This document shows positions 1-7,009 of a DNA stretch of 17,070 nt, piece by piece. Under the pieces are notes generated by a model, which was not told the origin of the DNA, searched no databases, and worked only from the letters and a program-made list of their open reading frames with translations. Within the stretch, counting starts at the first letter, position 1. Each line of letters opens with the position of its first letter. The stretch is from an uncultured bacterium (lineage in GTDB: Bacteria; Planctomycetota; Phycisphaerae; Phycisphaerales; SM1A02). The DNA lies in assembly GCA_903861235.1 (NCBI GenBank), contig CAIOTP010000070.1:1-17070 (forward strand), written 5' to 3'. The position numbers were made by a program, and so were the translations under genes.

Positions 1-305
1 GGGACGGCGGCGGCTACCCGTCGACCGAGGACCTGGCCGCGCTCCGCAGGACTTCGCCTCGTGCGGCGGGACCTGCCCTGGACCTGCGCGGCGAGGGCAT
101 TCCGCTCTTCGCCCGCATCGTGGCCATCGCGGATGTGTACGACGCACTGCTCTCGCCCCGCGTCTACAAGAAGGCGTGGAGCGTGACCGACGCTCTGGAG
201 GCCATCCGCACGGGTGCCGGCCACCAGTTCGATCCTGATCTGGCCGCCCTCTTCCCCGAGGTGGTCGGTCGGCTGGATGCTCGTGGCCGACAGTCGGCGG
301 CCTGA
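1..305 (+). CDS. HD-GYP domain protein, C-terminal fragment (c-di-GMP phosphodiesterase)
   Basis: This is the 3' end of a gene cut by the window edge; the open frame runs from base 3 to a TGA at 303-305. HD-GYP proteins hydrolyse cyclic-di-GMP through a metal centre, often as response-regulator outputs. Visible are the end of the GYP motif (DGGGYP, bases 3-20), the conserved LRGEGIPLFARIVAIADVYDAL block (about 84-149) with the ADVYDAL signature, then SPRVYKKAW and the closing GxxFDPDL helix (about 216-245). The upstream HD metal ligands lie outside the window. About 21 residues (DNA about 21-83) separate GYP from LRGE, where most HD-GYP proteins have only two or three, so this member carries a loop insertion. 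The ATG at 120 is internal, not a start. Family assignment is confident; regulation and partner domains cannot be seen. Confidence 0.85.
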   Translation, partial: DGGGYPSTEDLAALRRTSPRAAGPALDLRGEGIPLFARIVAIADVYDALLSPRVYKKAWSVTDALEAIRTGAGHQFDPDLAALFPEVVGRLDARGRQSAA

Positions 306-389
306 GATCCAAGCGCTCCGCAAGGTTTCCGGTCCTTCATCCGGCGAAATCCATCTCCGAGTCTTGTCCGCGCCCGCTCCGGGGGTAAC
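306..389. other. 84-bp intergenic region upstream of the secreted dockerin-like protein
   Basis: This is the longest non-coding stretch in the window. It should carry the promoter of the secreted protein gene; I see only a GGGGG tract at 381-385 near the start and no convincing promoter or terminator. Confidence 0.3.
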
Positions 390-2168
390 TTGATCCGGAT
401 GATCCGCCTCCTCGCCGTGATCGCGGCCATGGCCACCGCCATGGCGCTCGCCCCCGATTGGGCCGCCGCGCCCCGCATGGCCGGCCCGATTCCCCCGGAC
501 CGCGTGGTGAAGATGCGGATCAACGATCCCCGGCCGTGGGAGGCGGTGCCCATGAAGCTGCAGGACGACGCGGGTCGAGGCGAGTGCGTGGCGTCGATCA
601 TCGACACGCGATCGTTCCGACAGCAGATCGTGGAACCGGCGCCGGGCGACATCCAGGCTCGCAAGGGTCGGATGCTGGCGCCCCACCGCACCCCCGCCGC
701 GCGGGAGGACGGCGAGCCCAACGACCTGGTGGCGGTGGAGGAGGTCAACCCCACGGAGACCCGTCCGGACGCCCTGTTCGCGGGCATCTCCAACACCGGG
801 TGGGATCCGCCCGACTGCACGGTGGCCGTGGGACCCAACCACATCGTGTCCACCGTGAACACGAGCATCGCGTTCTTCAGCAAGACCGGCACCAAGACCT
901 TCCAGCAGCCGCTCGACAACTCAGGCACGCCCGGCTTCTTCGAGCCCCAGGGCGCGCTCAACTTCGTGTTCGACCCCAAGGTGATCTACGACCGCATCGC
1001 GGGCCGCTTCGTGGTGGTCGCGCTGGAGTACTACAGCTCCGGCACCGCCTACGTGGACATCGCGGTCAGTGACGACAGCGACCCCAACGGCACCTGGTAC
1101 AAGTATCGGACAAGTTCGGTGGTGAACATCGGCGGCACCAACTACTGGGTCGACTATCCGGGCCTGGGCGTGGATGCGAACGGCATCTACATCACCGGCA
1201 ACCTGTTCGACTTCGCCGGCACCAGCTTCGGGGGCGGCTGGGTGAGGAGCGTGCAGAAGAGCACCGTGCTCTCCGGAGGCACGGCCACCTACGCCGACCT
1301 GCGCCTGGCCTCGGGCAGCAGCTACCAGGTGGCGGACGCCTGGGGCGGCGATCGCGCGGTGCTGGTGCACCGGGGAACCAACGTCTCCCTGATCCTGACC
1401 GCGATCAACAACCCCTTCACCACCCCCTCCGCCATCACGCGAACCGTCACCGTGCCTTCGAACTCGGCGCCTCCGGACGCGGGAGCGCGGGGCACTTCCG
1501 CGCTGCTCGACACCCTCGACGGCCGGATCATGAACGCGGTGGTGCGCGACGGGAAGCTCTACACCTGCCATGCGGTGTCCGGCTCGACCCGAGCCCTGGC
1601 ACGCTGGTATCAGGTGAACCTGAACTCGTGGCCCAACACCTCCACCAACGCGCCCTCGCTCGCCATGAGCGGCAGCATCTCCCCGTCGAGCACCACGGAG
1701 TCCACCTTCTTCCCCGCCATCGCGGTGAACGCTCGCGGCGATGTGGCGGTGGTGCACGCGGCCAGTTCCACCGCGATCTATCCCGAGGTCCGCGCGGCGT
1801 CGCGCCGCGCGACGGACGCCTCCGGCACGCTGGGCACGCCGGTCACGCTCGCTTCGGCGACCTCGAGTCCGGGCGGATCGGGCACCTCGCGATGGGGCGA
1901 CTACTTCGCCTGCGCGGTCGATCCGGTGAACGAGTGCACCTTCTGGGGCATCGGGGAGACGCGGAACGGCTCCGGATGGACCACGGCCATCAACAGCTTC
2001 ACGGTCACCCCCTCGGCCGACCTGGACGGCGACGGCGTGGTGAACGCCGGCGACATCGGCCTGCTCCTGCTGCAGTTCGGCGACTGCGCCTGCTGCAGCG
2101 GTGATCTGGACCAGAACGGCATCGTGGACTCGGGCGACCTGAGCCTGCTGCTGCTTCAGTTCGCCTGA
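390..2168 (+). CDS. Secreted protein of unknown function with two C-terminal dockerin-like repeats
   Basis: The product is about 592 aa. The N terminus is a Sec signal peptide (short basic start, hydrophobic run ending near APDWAAA, about residue 28). Residues about 130-540 form a large beta-rich exoprotein region with motifs such as WDPPDCTVAVGPNHIV, VIYDRIAGRFVVVA, IAVSDDSDPNGTWY and YWVDYPGLGVD; I have a sense of a recurring exoprotein type here (possibly propeller-like), but cannot name a function. Residues 544-592 are two EF-hand-type dockerin-like repeats (DLDGDGVVNAGD and DLDQNGIVDSGD) joined by a Cys-rich DCACCSG linker, ending exactly at the C terminus. The start is uncertain: TTG at 390 sits 4 nt after a GGGGG tract (381-385), while ATG at 399 is 13 nt away; both leave the signal peptide intact. 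Probably monocistronic, as flanking gaps are 84 and 45 bp. Confidence 0.85.
   Translation: MIRMIRLLAVIAAMATAMALAPDWAAAPRMAGPIPPDRVVKMRINDPRPWEAVPMKLQDDAGRGECVASIIDTRSFRQQIVEPAPGDIQARKGRMLAPHRTPAAREDGEPNDLVAVEEVNPTETRPDALFAGISNTGWDPPDCTVAVGPNHIVSTVNTSIAFFSKTGTKTFQQPLDNSGTPGFFEPQGALNFVFDPKVIYDRIAGRFVVVALEYYSSGTAYVDIAVSDDSDPNGTWYKYRTSSVVNIGGTNYWVDYPGLGVDANGIYITGNLFDFAGTSFGGGWVRSVQKSTVLSGGTATYADLRLASGSSYQVADAWGGDRAVLVHRGTNVSLILTAINNPFTTPSAITRTVTVPSNSAPPDAGARGTSALLDTLDGRIMNAVVRDGKLYTCHAVSGSTRALARWYQVNLNSWPNTSTNAPSLAMSGSISPSSTTESTFFPAIAVNARGDVAVVHAASSTAIYPEVRAASRRATDASGTLGTPVTLASATSSPGGSGTSRWGDYFACAVDPVNECTFWGIGETRNGSGWTTAINSFTVTPSADLDGDGVVNAGDIGLLLLQFGDCACCSGDLDQNGIVDSGDLSLLLLQFA
2019..2165 (+). 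repeat. Tandem dockerin-like (EF-hand) repeats of the secreted protein
   Basis: Two calcium-loop repeats at residues 544-564 and 572-592, each with the D-x-D-x-x-G-x-x-x-x-G-D pattern followed by an amphipathic LLLLQF helix. The linker contains C566, C568 and C569. In cellulosomes such modules bind cohesins; in Planctomycetota they are common on exported proteins without recognised cohesin partners, so the role here is unknown. Confidence 0.8.
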
Positions 2169-2213
2169 ACGCAGGCACTCGCCGCGGACCGGGACAGGCG
2201 GTACCGTTGCGTC

Positions 2214-3197
2214 ATGGATCGCCAGGCGGCCCGGCTGGTCACGATCGGCTTTCAGGGACACCACCTTCCGCAGGACGCGGCCGAAATGCTGCGTGCCGGC
2301 GTCCGGAGCGTGATCCTGTTCGCCCAGAACTTCCGTGACGCGAGCCAACTCCGTGAACTGACCCGTTCCATCCGCCAGGCCGCGGGTGCGCCGGTGCTGG
2401 TGAGCGTGGACCAGGAAGGTGGACGCGTGCAGCGGTTCCGTGGCGAAGGCTTTCCAGACCTCCCGTCGGCGCGCCGGGCCGCCGCGGGCGGCGAGGAAGC
2501 GGTCCGCCGGAGCGCGGTGACTGCGGCACGCTGTCTTCGCGCCGCAGGAATCCACATGAACCTGGCACCGGTGCTCGATGTGGACAGCAACCCCGCCAAC
2601 CCCGTGATCGGCGAGCGCGCCTTCGGCTCCGACCCGGATCAGGTGGCGTCGTGCGGCGTGGCCTATGCGAAGACGCTCCAGGCCGAGGGCGTGGCCGCGT
2701 GCGGCAAGCACTTCCCCGGACATGGCGACACCAGCGTGGACAGCCACCTGGACCTTCCGCATCTGCCGCACGCCATGGAGCGGCTGGAACGCGTGGAACT
2801 GGTCCCCTTCCGAGCGGCCGTCGGCGCCGGCATCGCCTCGCTCATGACCGCCCACGTGCTCTTCGACTCGATCGATCCCCAGGTGCCCGCCACGCTGTCG
2901 CGCCGCGTGGTCACCGGGCTGCTCCGCGAGCGACTGGGCTTCGAAGGCCTGGTGTTCACCGACGACTTCGAGATGCAGGCGATCGCGGACCGCTTCGAGA
3001 TGGGCGACGCGGCGGTGCGGGCGATCGAGGCCGGCTGCGACCAGGTGCTCATGTGCCATCGGGCGGACCGGCAGCGGCGGGCGATCGAGGCCCTTGCGGA
3101 GGCCATGCGTTCCGGACGCCTGTCCCGGGAGCAGGTGGAGCGCTCGCAGAATCGCCTCCAGTTCGTTTTGGATTCCTTCGTTTTCGGGCTAGATTGA
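2214..3197 (+). CDS. nagZ: Beta-N-acetylhexosaminidase (GH3, NagZ type)
   Basis: The product is 327 aa, close to the usual NagZ length. NagZ removes N-acetylglucosamine from the anhydro-muropeptides of peptidoglycan recycling, in the cytoplasm; no signal peptide is seen, consistent with that. It is a single GH3 TIM-barrel: SVDQEGGRVQR at 64-74, the substrate-binding KHFPGHGDT at 165-173, the general acid/base pair D176-H178 in VDSH, and the nucleophile D250 in FTDDFEMQ. The D-x-H pair in the KHFPGHGDTxxDSH loop distinguishes NagZ from other GH3 enzymes. Start is ATG 2214; a purine tract (GGGACAGG, 2191-2198) is rather far upstream. The stop (3195-3197) overlaps the Shine-Dalgarno of the next gene, 8 nt away, so the two are probably co-transcribed. 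No other recycling genes (AmpG, AnmK, LdcA) are in the window. Confidence 0.9.
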   Translation: MDRQAARLVTIGFQGHHLPQDAAEMLRAGVRSVILFAQNFRDASQLRELTRSIRQAAGAPVLVSVDQEGGRVQRFRGEGFPDLPSARRAAAGGEEAVRRSAVTAARCLRAAGIHMNLAPVLDVDSNPANPVIGERAFGSDPDQVASCGVAYAKTLQAEGVAACGKHFPGHGDTSVDSHLDLPHLPHAMERLERVELVPFRAAVGAGIASLMTAHVLFDSIDPQVPATLSRRVVTGLLRERLGFEGLVFTDDFEMQAIADRFEMGDAAVRAIEAGCDQVLMCHRADRQRRAIEALAEAMRSGRLSREQVERSQNRLQFVLDSFVFGLD

Positions 3198-3199
3198 GG
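3195..3199 (+). promoter_or_regulatory. Ribosome binding site for the GH57 gene, overlapping the nagZ stop
   Basis: TGAGG at 3195-3199 lies 6 nt before ATG 3206 and includes the nagZ TGA. It supports 3206 as the start, rejecting the longer open frame that extends upstream to about 2651, and suggests translational coupling with nagZ. Confidence 0.55.
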
Positions 3200-3205
3200 T
3201 TCGTC

Positions 3206-6200
3206 ATGCCCCACCCGGTCACCACCGCCGCCCTGGCGACCCTGCTGCCGATCGCGCCCGCGCTCGCCCAGAGCCAGAAGGTCCACCTGACCTGGCTCTG
3301 GCACATGGAACAGCCGATCTACTGGCCCGACGCCAACGGCGGCCGGTACGAGCGCGCGTGGCAGAGCATCCTTCGCAAGGACGGCGGCGCTGCCAACCCC
3401 CAGAACGACCTGCGCGGGATCTTCGGGCTCGACGACCGCGTGGCGGCCTACCAGTGGCGGCCTCGCGACGCGGTGAACGCCATCCGATGGGCCCCCGAGG
3501 CCGGCGCCCAGGTCAGCTTCAGCGGCGGACTGATCGAGAACATCCAGAGCTTCGCGGAAGCGGGCGGGCAACTGGGCTACTCCACCAACTGGCATGGCGG
3601 CTGGCGCGAGAGCCGGAACTGGAACACCTCCGCCGCGGGCACGAGCACGCCCCGCATGGACATCGTGCAGTTCAGCTTCCACCATGCGCTGCTGCCGCTC
3701 TGCGAGGACAGCACCATCCGCAAGGAGCTGGCGCTCTACCAGCTGGTCTACCCCGAGGCCTTCAACGCCTCGCCCGCCATCTCCAAGGGCTTCTTCCCCA
3801 GCGAGATGGCCTTCAGCGAGCGCATCATCCCGCTGCTGGCCGAGGCGGGCATCCAGTGGACCTTCGTGAGCGGCGAGAAGATCAGCCGCGCCTGTCCGGA
3901 CTTTCCGGTGCAGCTCGGCAGCGGCGGCGTGAACTGCGACCCGCCGAACAAGGCGGACCAGATCAACCCGGCGGGTGTGGACTGGTTCCGGTTGACGATC
4001 AGCCGCGGCTGCGGGCCCGCCGAGGCCATGCCGCTGGCCTTCACGCCGCACCGCGCCAAGTGGGTGAACCCCGACACGGGCTCGGAGAGCAGCGTGGTGG
4101 TGGTCCCCTGCTCGCAGAGCCTCGGCTGGCTCGACGGCTACAACCCGCTGCCGCTCAACCATCTGGACACGCTGCAGGCGAAGAACCCCGGTAGTCGGCC
4201 GCAGCTGCTGGTGCTGGCCCATGACGGCGACAACGCCTGGGGCGGCGGCTACAGCTACTACATGGAGTCGGTGCCCAACATCGTCTCCACCGCCAGCGGC
4301 TCGGGCTACGTGCCCACCATGGTGCAGAAGTACCTGGCGGACCACCCCGTGCCGGCGAACGACTTCGTGCATGTGGAGGACGGCGCCTGGGTGAACGCCG
4401 ACGGCGACTTCGGCGCGCCGCAGTTCCTCAACTGGAACTGGCCGCCCATGAATGCCAGCGGCGAAGTGGACGTGGACAACGGATGGGCCGAGGACATCCG
4501 CAACTGGGCCGTGATCACCGCCACCCAGAACCTGGTCGACACCGCGGAGCAGATCCAGACGGATGCGGGCCAGCCGGTGCGCATGAGCCATGTGCTTCGT
4601 CCGCAGGCGGCCAGCCGGGCCAGCGAGAAGGCGTGGCACTTCTTCCTGGGCAGCCTGAACTCGGGCTACATGTACTACGGCACGGCGCTCGACATGGAGG
4701 TGAAGCCCACCGTCGCCTGCAACGAGGCGAACGCCCTGGCCCTTCCCGTGATCGGCAACGGCTCGCAGGACCGGACCGGCCCCACCATCTGGCTGCCGCA
4801 GCGATGGCCCTGGAACCCGGGCGGCTTGAACTACGGTCCGGCGCACAAGTACCAGTCGCGCACGCTCTCGGGCGACTTCGCGGTGTGGACCTTCGCGCAC
4901 GACGCCGCCGGGCTCTCGGCCGTCACGCTGAAGTACCGCGTGGACGCGGACGGAGCGAACCCCCTCACCAGCAACCAGAACGAGACCTACGCGGGCGGCG
5001 GCGAGGTGGGCGACTGGGTCAGCGTGCCCATGACCGTGACCGACTTCCCGGCCGGCAACGTGCTCAACGACGGCGGCATCGACTTCTTCGAGATGCCCGG
5101 CGCCATCGCCAAGCGCTGTGTCGGACGCATCACGGGACTCCGGAGCAAGCTGGTGGACTACTACGTCGAGGCCACGGACACCCGCGGCAACCTGAAGCGC
5201 AGCCCGATCCAGCACGTGTGGATCGGCGACTCCGACGGCTCAGGCGGTGGCGGTGGAGGCGGTGGCGGTGGCGGAACGGTGGTCGCCGTCTCTCCCTCTC
5301 CAGTCCAGGCAGGGGCCAGCGTGACCATCACGTACGACGCCGCAGGCCGCGTGCTCGCCTCCGCCACCAGCGTGAAGGCGCATGTGGGGTTCGACGACTG
5401 GAACAGCGTGATTTCGCCGGATGTGACCATGACCCGCGGCACTGACGGCAGGTGGAGCTGCAGCGTGGCGGTGCCCGCGTCCGCCACCCAGCTCGACCTG
5501 GTGTTCAACAACGGCGCAGGAACCTGGGACAACAACGGGGGTCAGGACTGGCACTTCCCGGTGCAGGGTGGCACCCAGCCCGCCTGGCGCATGGACGGCA
5601 CGCTCGACGCCGGCGCCACCGCCGTGGCCTCCCGCAGCGGCCGCTCCCTCTGGGCGGGCCTGCAGGGCGAGGTGCTCTATGTGGCCACCGAGGATGCGGG
5701 CGAGGGTTCCGACATCTTCCTGCTGCTTGCGGAGCGGGTGGGCGCACTCACCGCGTCACCGTGGTCCAAGGGTGGCCAGACCATGGCGTGGAGGGCCTTC
5801 CTGGCCGACGAGAACGACAACGGATTCTGCGGCTGGTTCGACGCCACCCAGAGCCAGACCTTCGCCGCCACCAAGGCGGCCTTCACCGGCACCAACGGCG
5901 GCGTGCTCGAAGGCACCATCAACCTGCGTGAACTGCTCGGCACCATGCCGGAGGAGGTGCTGCTGACCGTGGCTCCCTTCGGCAACGCCAATGGAGGAGC
6001 GTTGGTGGCTTCCCAGCAATGCCCCGCAGGCGATGGTGACGGCCTCGTGGAGGCCGCCGAGTTCGTCACGGTGCGACTGTGCGACCTGACGAACTCGTGC
6101 TGTCCCGGGGATCTCGACGGAAGTGGCGAGATCGACGCCGGCGACATCGGATCCCTGCTGCTGACCTTCGGCCAAGCCGGCGGCTCCGCGGACCTGGACG

Positions 6201-6367
6201 GCAGCGGCACGGTCGATGCAGGCGACATCGGATCCCTGCTGCTGAGCTTCGGCCCCTGCCCCTCCACGCTGGCGGCACCGGGTCCCGGTCTCCTCGACAA
6301 GGCGGACGCGACGGTGCAGGAAACTCCTGCGCTCCGTATCCTGCCTCGCCGAGGAGACCCATCATGA
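3206..6367 (+). CDS. Secreted GH57-type alpha-glucan-active enzyme with CBM25-like module and dockerin-like repeats
   Basis: The product is 1053 aa. A signal peptide (residues 1-21, ending PALA|Q) sends it out of the cytoplasm. The GH57 catalytic region (about 25-450) shows HMEQP (33-37, family HxQP), SGGLIEN (106-112), FHHALLPL (158-165), the probable nucleophile E200 in FFPSEMAF and the probable acid/base D340 in AHDGDNAW. GH57 enzymes act on alpha-glucans (amylase, branching enzyme, glucanotransferase, galactosidase); which applies here is not visible. A beta-rich region (about 540-675) leads to a Gly11 linker (680-690), then a CBM25-like starch-binding module (about 692-785, GFDDW and WDNNGGQDW), an unassigned beta-rich domain (about 790-960) and two dockerin-like repeats (968-1016), then a 37-residue tail. 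The starch-binding module supports starch or glycogen as substrate. The stop overlaps the next start (ATGA). The family is clear; exact activity is not. Confidence 0.85.
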   Translation: MPHPVTTAALATLLPIAPALAQSQKVHLTWLWHMEQPIYWPDANGGRYERAWQSILRKDGGAANPQNDLRGIFGLDDRVAAYQWRPRDAVNAIRWAPEAGAQVSFSGGLIENIQSFAEAGGQLGYSTNWHGGWRESRNWNTSAAGTSTPRMDIVQFSFHHALLPLCEDSTIRKELALYQLVYPEAFNASPAISKGFFPSEMAFSERIIPLLAEAGIQWTFVSGEKISRACPDFPVQLGSGGVNCDPPNKADQINPAGVDWFRLTISRGCGPAEAMPLAFTPHRAKWVNPDTGSESSVVVVPCSQSLGWLDGYNPLPLNHLDTLQAKNPGSRPQLLVLAHDGDNAWGGGYSYYMESVPNIVSTASGSGYVPTMVQKYLADHPVPANDFVHVEDGAWVNADGDFGAPQFLNWNWPPMNASGEVDVDNGWAEDIRNWAVITATQNLVDTAEQIQTDAGQPVRMSHVLRPQAASRASEKAWHFFLGSLNSGYMYYGTALDMEVKPTVACNEANALALPVIGNGSQDRTGPTIWLPQRWPWNPGGLNYGPAHKYQSRTLSGDFAVWTFAHDAAGLSAVTLKYRVDADGANPLTSNQNETYAGGGEVGDWVSVPMTVTDFPAGNVLNDGGIDFFEMPGAIAKRCVGRITGLRSKLVDYYVEATDTRGNLKRSPIQHVWIGDSDGSGGGGGGGGGGGTVVAVSPSPVQAGASVTITYDAAGRVLASATSVKAHVGFDDWNSVISPDVTMTRGTDGRWSCSVAVPASATQLDLVFNNGAGTWDNNGGQDWHFPVQGGTQPAWRMDGTLDAGATAVASRSGRSLWAGLQGEVLYVATEDAGEGSDIFLLLAERVGALTASPWSKGGQTMAWRAFLADENDNGFCGWFDATQSQTFAATKAAFTGTNGGVLEGTINLRELLGTMPEEVLLTVAPFGNANGGALVASQQCPAGDGDGLVEAAEFVTVRLCDLTNSCCPGDLDGSGEIDAGDIGSLLLTFGQAGGSADLDGSGTVDAGDIGSLLLSFGPCPSTLAAPGPGLLDKADATVQETPALRILPRRGDPS
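5243..5275 (+). repeat. (GGN)11 trinucleotide tract encoding a polyglycine linker
   Basis: Eleven consecutive glycine codons (GGC, GGT, GGA mixed) encode G680-G690, separating the catalytic half of the GH57 protein from the CBM25-like module. It serves as a flexible linker and could be a site of replication slippage in multiples of three. Confidence 0.9.
6107..6253 (+). repeat. Tandem dockerin-like repeats of the GH57 protein, with a 25-nt perfect DNA repeat
   Basis: Residues 969-989 and 996-1016 are two EF-hand-type repeats (DLDGSGEIDAGD and DLDGSGTVDAGD, each followed by IGSLLLxFG), preceded by CCPG. At the DNA level 6140-6164 and 6221-6245 are identical over 25 nt, 81 nt (27 codons) apart, which points to a fairly recent internal duplication or to gene conversion. 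Confidence 0.85.
6351..6356 (+). promoter_or_regulatory. Ribosome binding site for the SYLF lipoprotein gene
   Basis: GAGGAG at 6351-6356 lies 7 nt before ATG 6364, inside the last codons of the GH57 gene. It fixes the start of the next gene and supports co-translation through the ATGA overlap. Confidence 0.7.
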
Positions 6368-7008
6368 TCCACCGCGCCCTGAGCACCGTCCTGTTCGCCT
6401 GCATCGCCCTCCTGCCCGTGGGCTGTGGCGCCTCCACCATGAGCTCGCGCATTTCCGAGGCCCGCGTCGACCTGGCCAAGGTGACCGGCTCGCCGGAGGC
6501 GCCCAAGAAGGAGGACCTGAAGGACATGAAGGGCATCGCCATCATGAGCGTGGGCCAGGGCGGCGTGGGCATCGGCGGCGAGGGCGGCGGCGGCGTCCTG
6601 CTGAAGAAGGTCGGCTCCGACTGGGGCGCCCCCTTCGCTGTGGATGCGGCGGCCGGATCCATCGGTCTGCAGCTGGGCGGCCAGGTCAAGCACTTCGTGG
6701 TGGTCTTCTACGACGAGGGCTGCATGAGGGACTTCGCCAAGGGCGGCATGCAGCTGCTGGCGGTCGGCGAGGGCACGGGCGGCAGCGCCACCGGCAACAC
6801 CCGTTCGACCAGCGCCCAGTACAAGGCCTTCATCGCCGGTGCCGGCCTGTACGGTGGCCTGCAGCTGGGTGGCCTGAACTACAGCCCGGCCACCGACGTG
6901 AACACCGCGGCCTACGGCTCGGCCAGCATGGCCGAGATCCTGGACGGCAAGGTGAAGAAGCCCGACGGGGTCCTCTCGCTCACCTCGGCCATCGACGCGA
7001 TGCGCTGA
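6364..7008 (+). CDS. SYLF/Ysc84-type domain lipoprotein
   Basis: The product is 214 aa. The N terminus is a lipoprotein-like signal peptide with a candidate lipidated cysteine C21 in LLPVGC; proline at -3 is not the usual L/V/I, so lipidation is probable rather than certain. Residues about 55-200 match the SYLF (DUF500, Ysc84-like) fold: KGIAIMSVGQGGVG, a glycine-rich GGEGGGGVLL, DWGAPF, GSIGLQLGGQ, then AGAGLYGGLQLGGL and a final AAYGSASMAEIL. Eukaryotic SYLF domains bind phosphoinositides; bacterial lipoprotein versions have no settled function and are presumed to interact with lipid or the envelope. It begins inside the stop codon of the GH57 gene, so it is probably the last gene of the nagZ-GH57 run. 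Its own stop is 1 nt from that of the convergent transporter gene. Confidence 0.85.
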   Translation: MIHRALSTVLFACIALLPVGCGASTMSSRISEARVDLAKVTGSPEAPKKEDLKDMKGIAIMSVGQGGVGIGGEGGGGVLLKKVGSDWGAPFAVDAAAGSIGLQLGGQVKHFVVVFYDEGCMRDFAKGGMQLLAVGEGTGGSATGNTRSTSAQYKAFIAGAGLYGGLQLGGLNYSPATDVNTAAYGSASMAEILDGKVKKPDGVLSLTSAIDAMR

Positions 7009-7009
7009 C

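Noticed and set aside
2651..3205. Upstream extension of the GH57 reading frame
   Set aside because: This part overlaps nagZ in another frame and is not protein-like. ATG 3206 has a Shine-Dalgarno and is followed directly by a signal peptide.
921..5215. Very long minus-strand open frames (921-3059 and 2663-5215) opposite the secreted protein, nagZ and GH57 genes
   Set aside because: They are rich in Arg, His, Gly, Ala and Val without domain motifs, and lie exactly antisense to well-supported genes. High GC with GC-rich third positions removes stops on the opposite strand.
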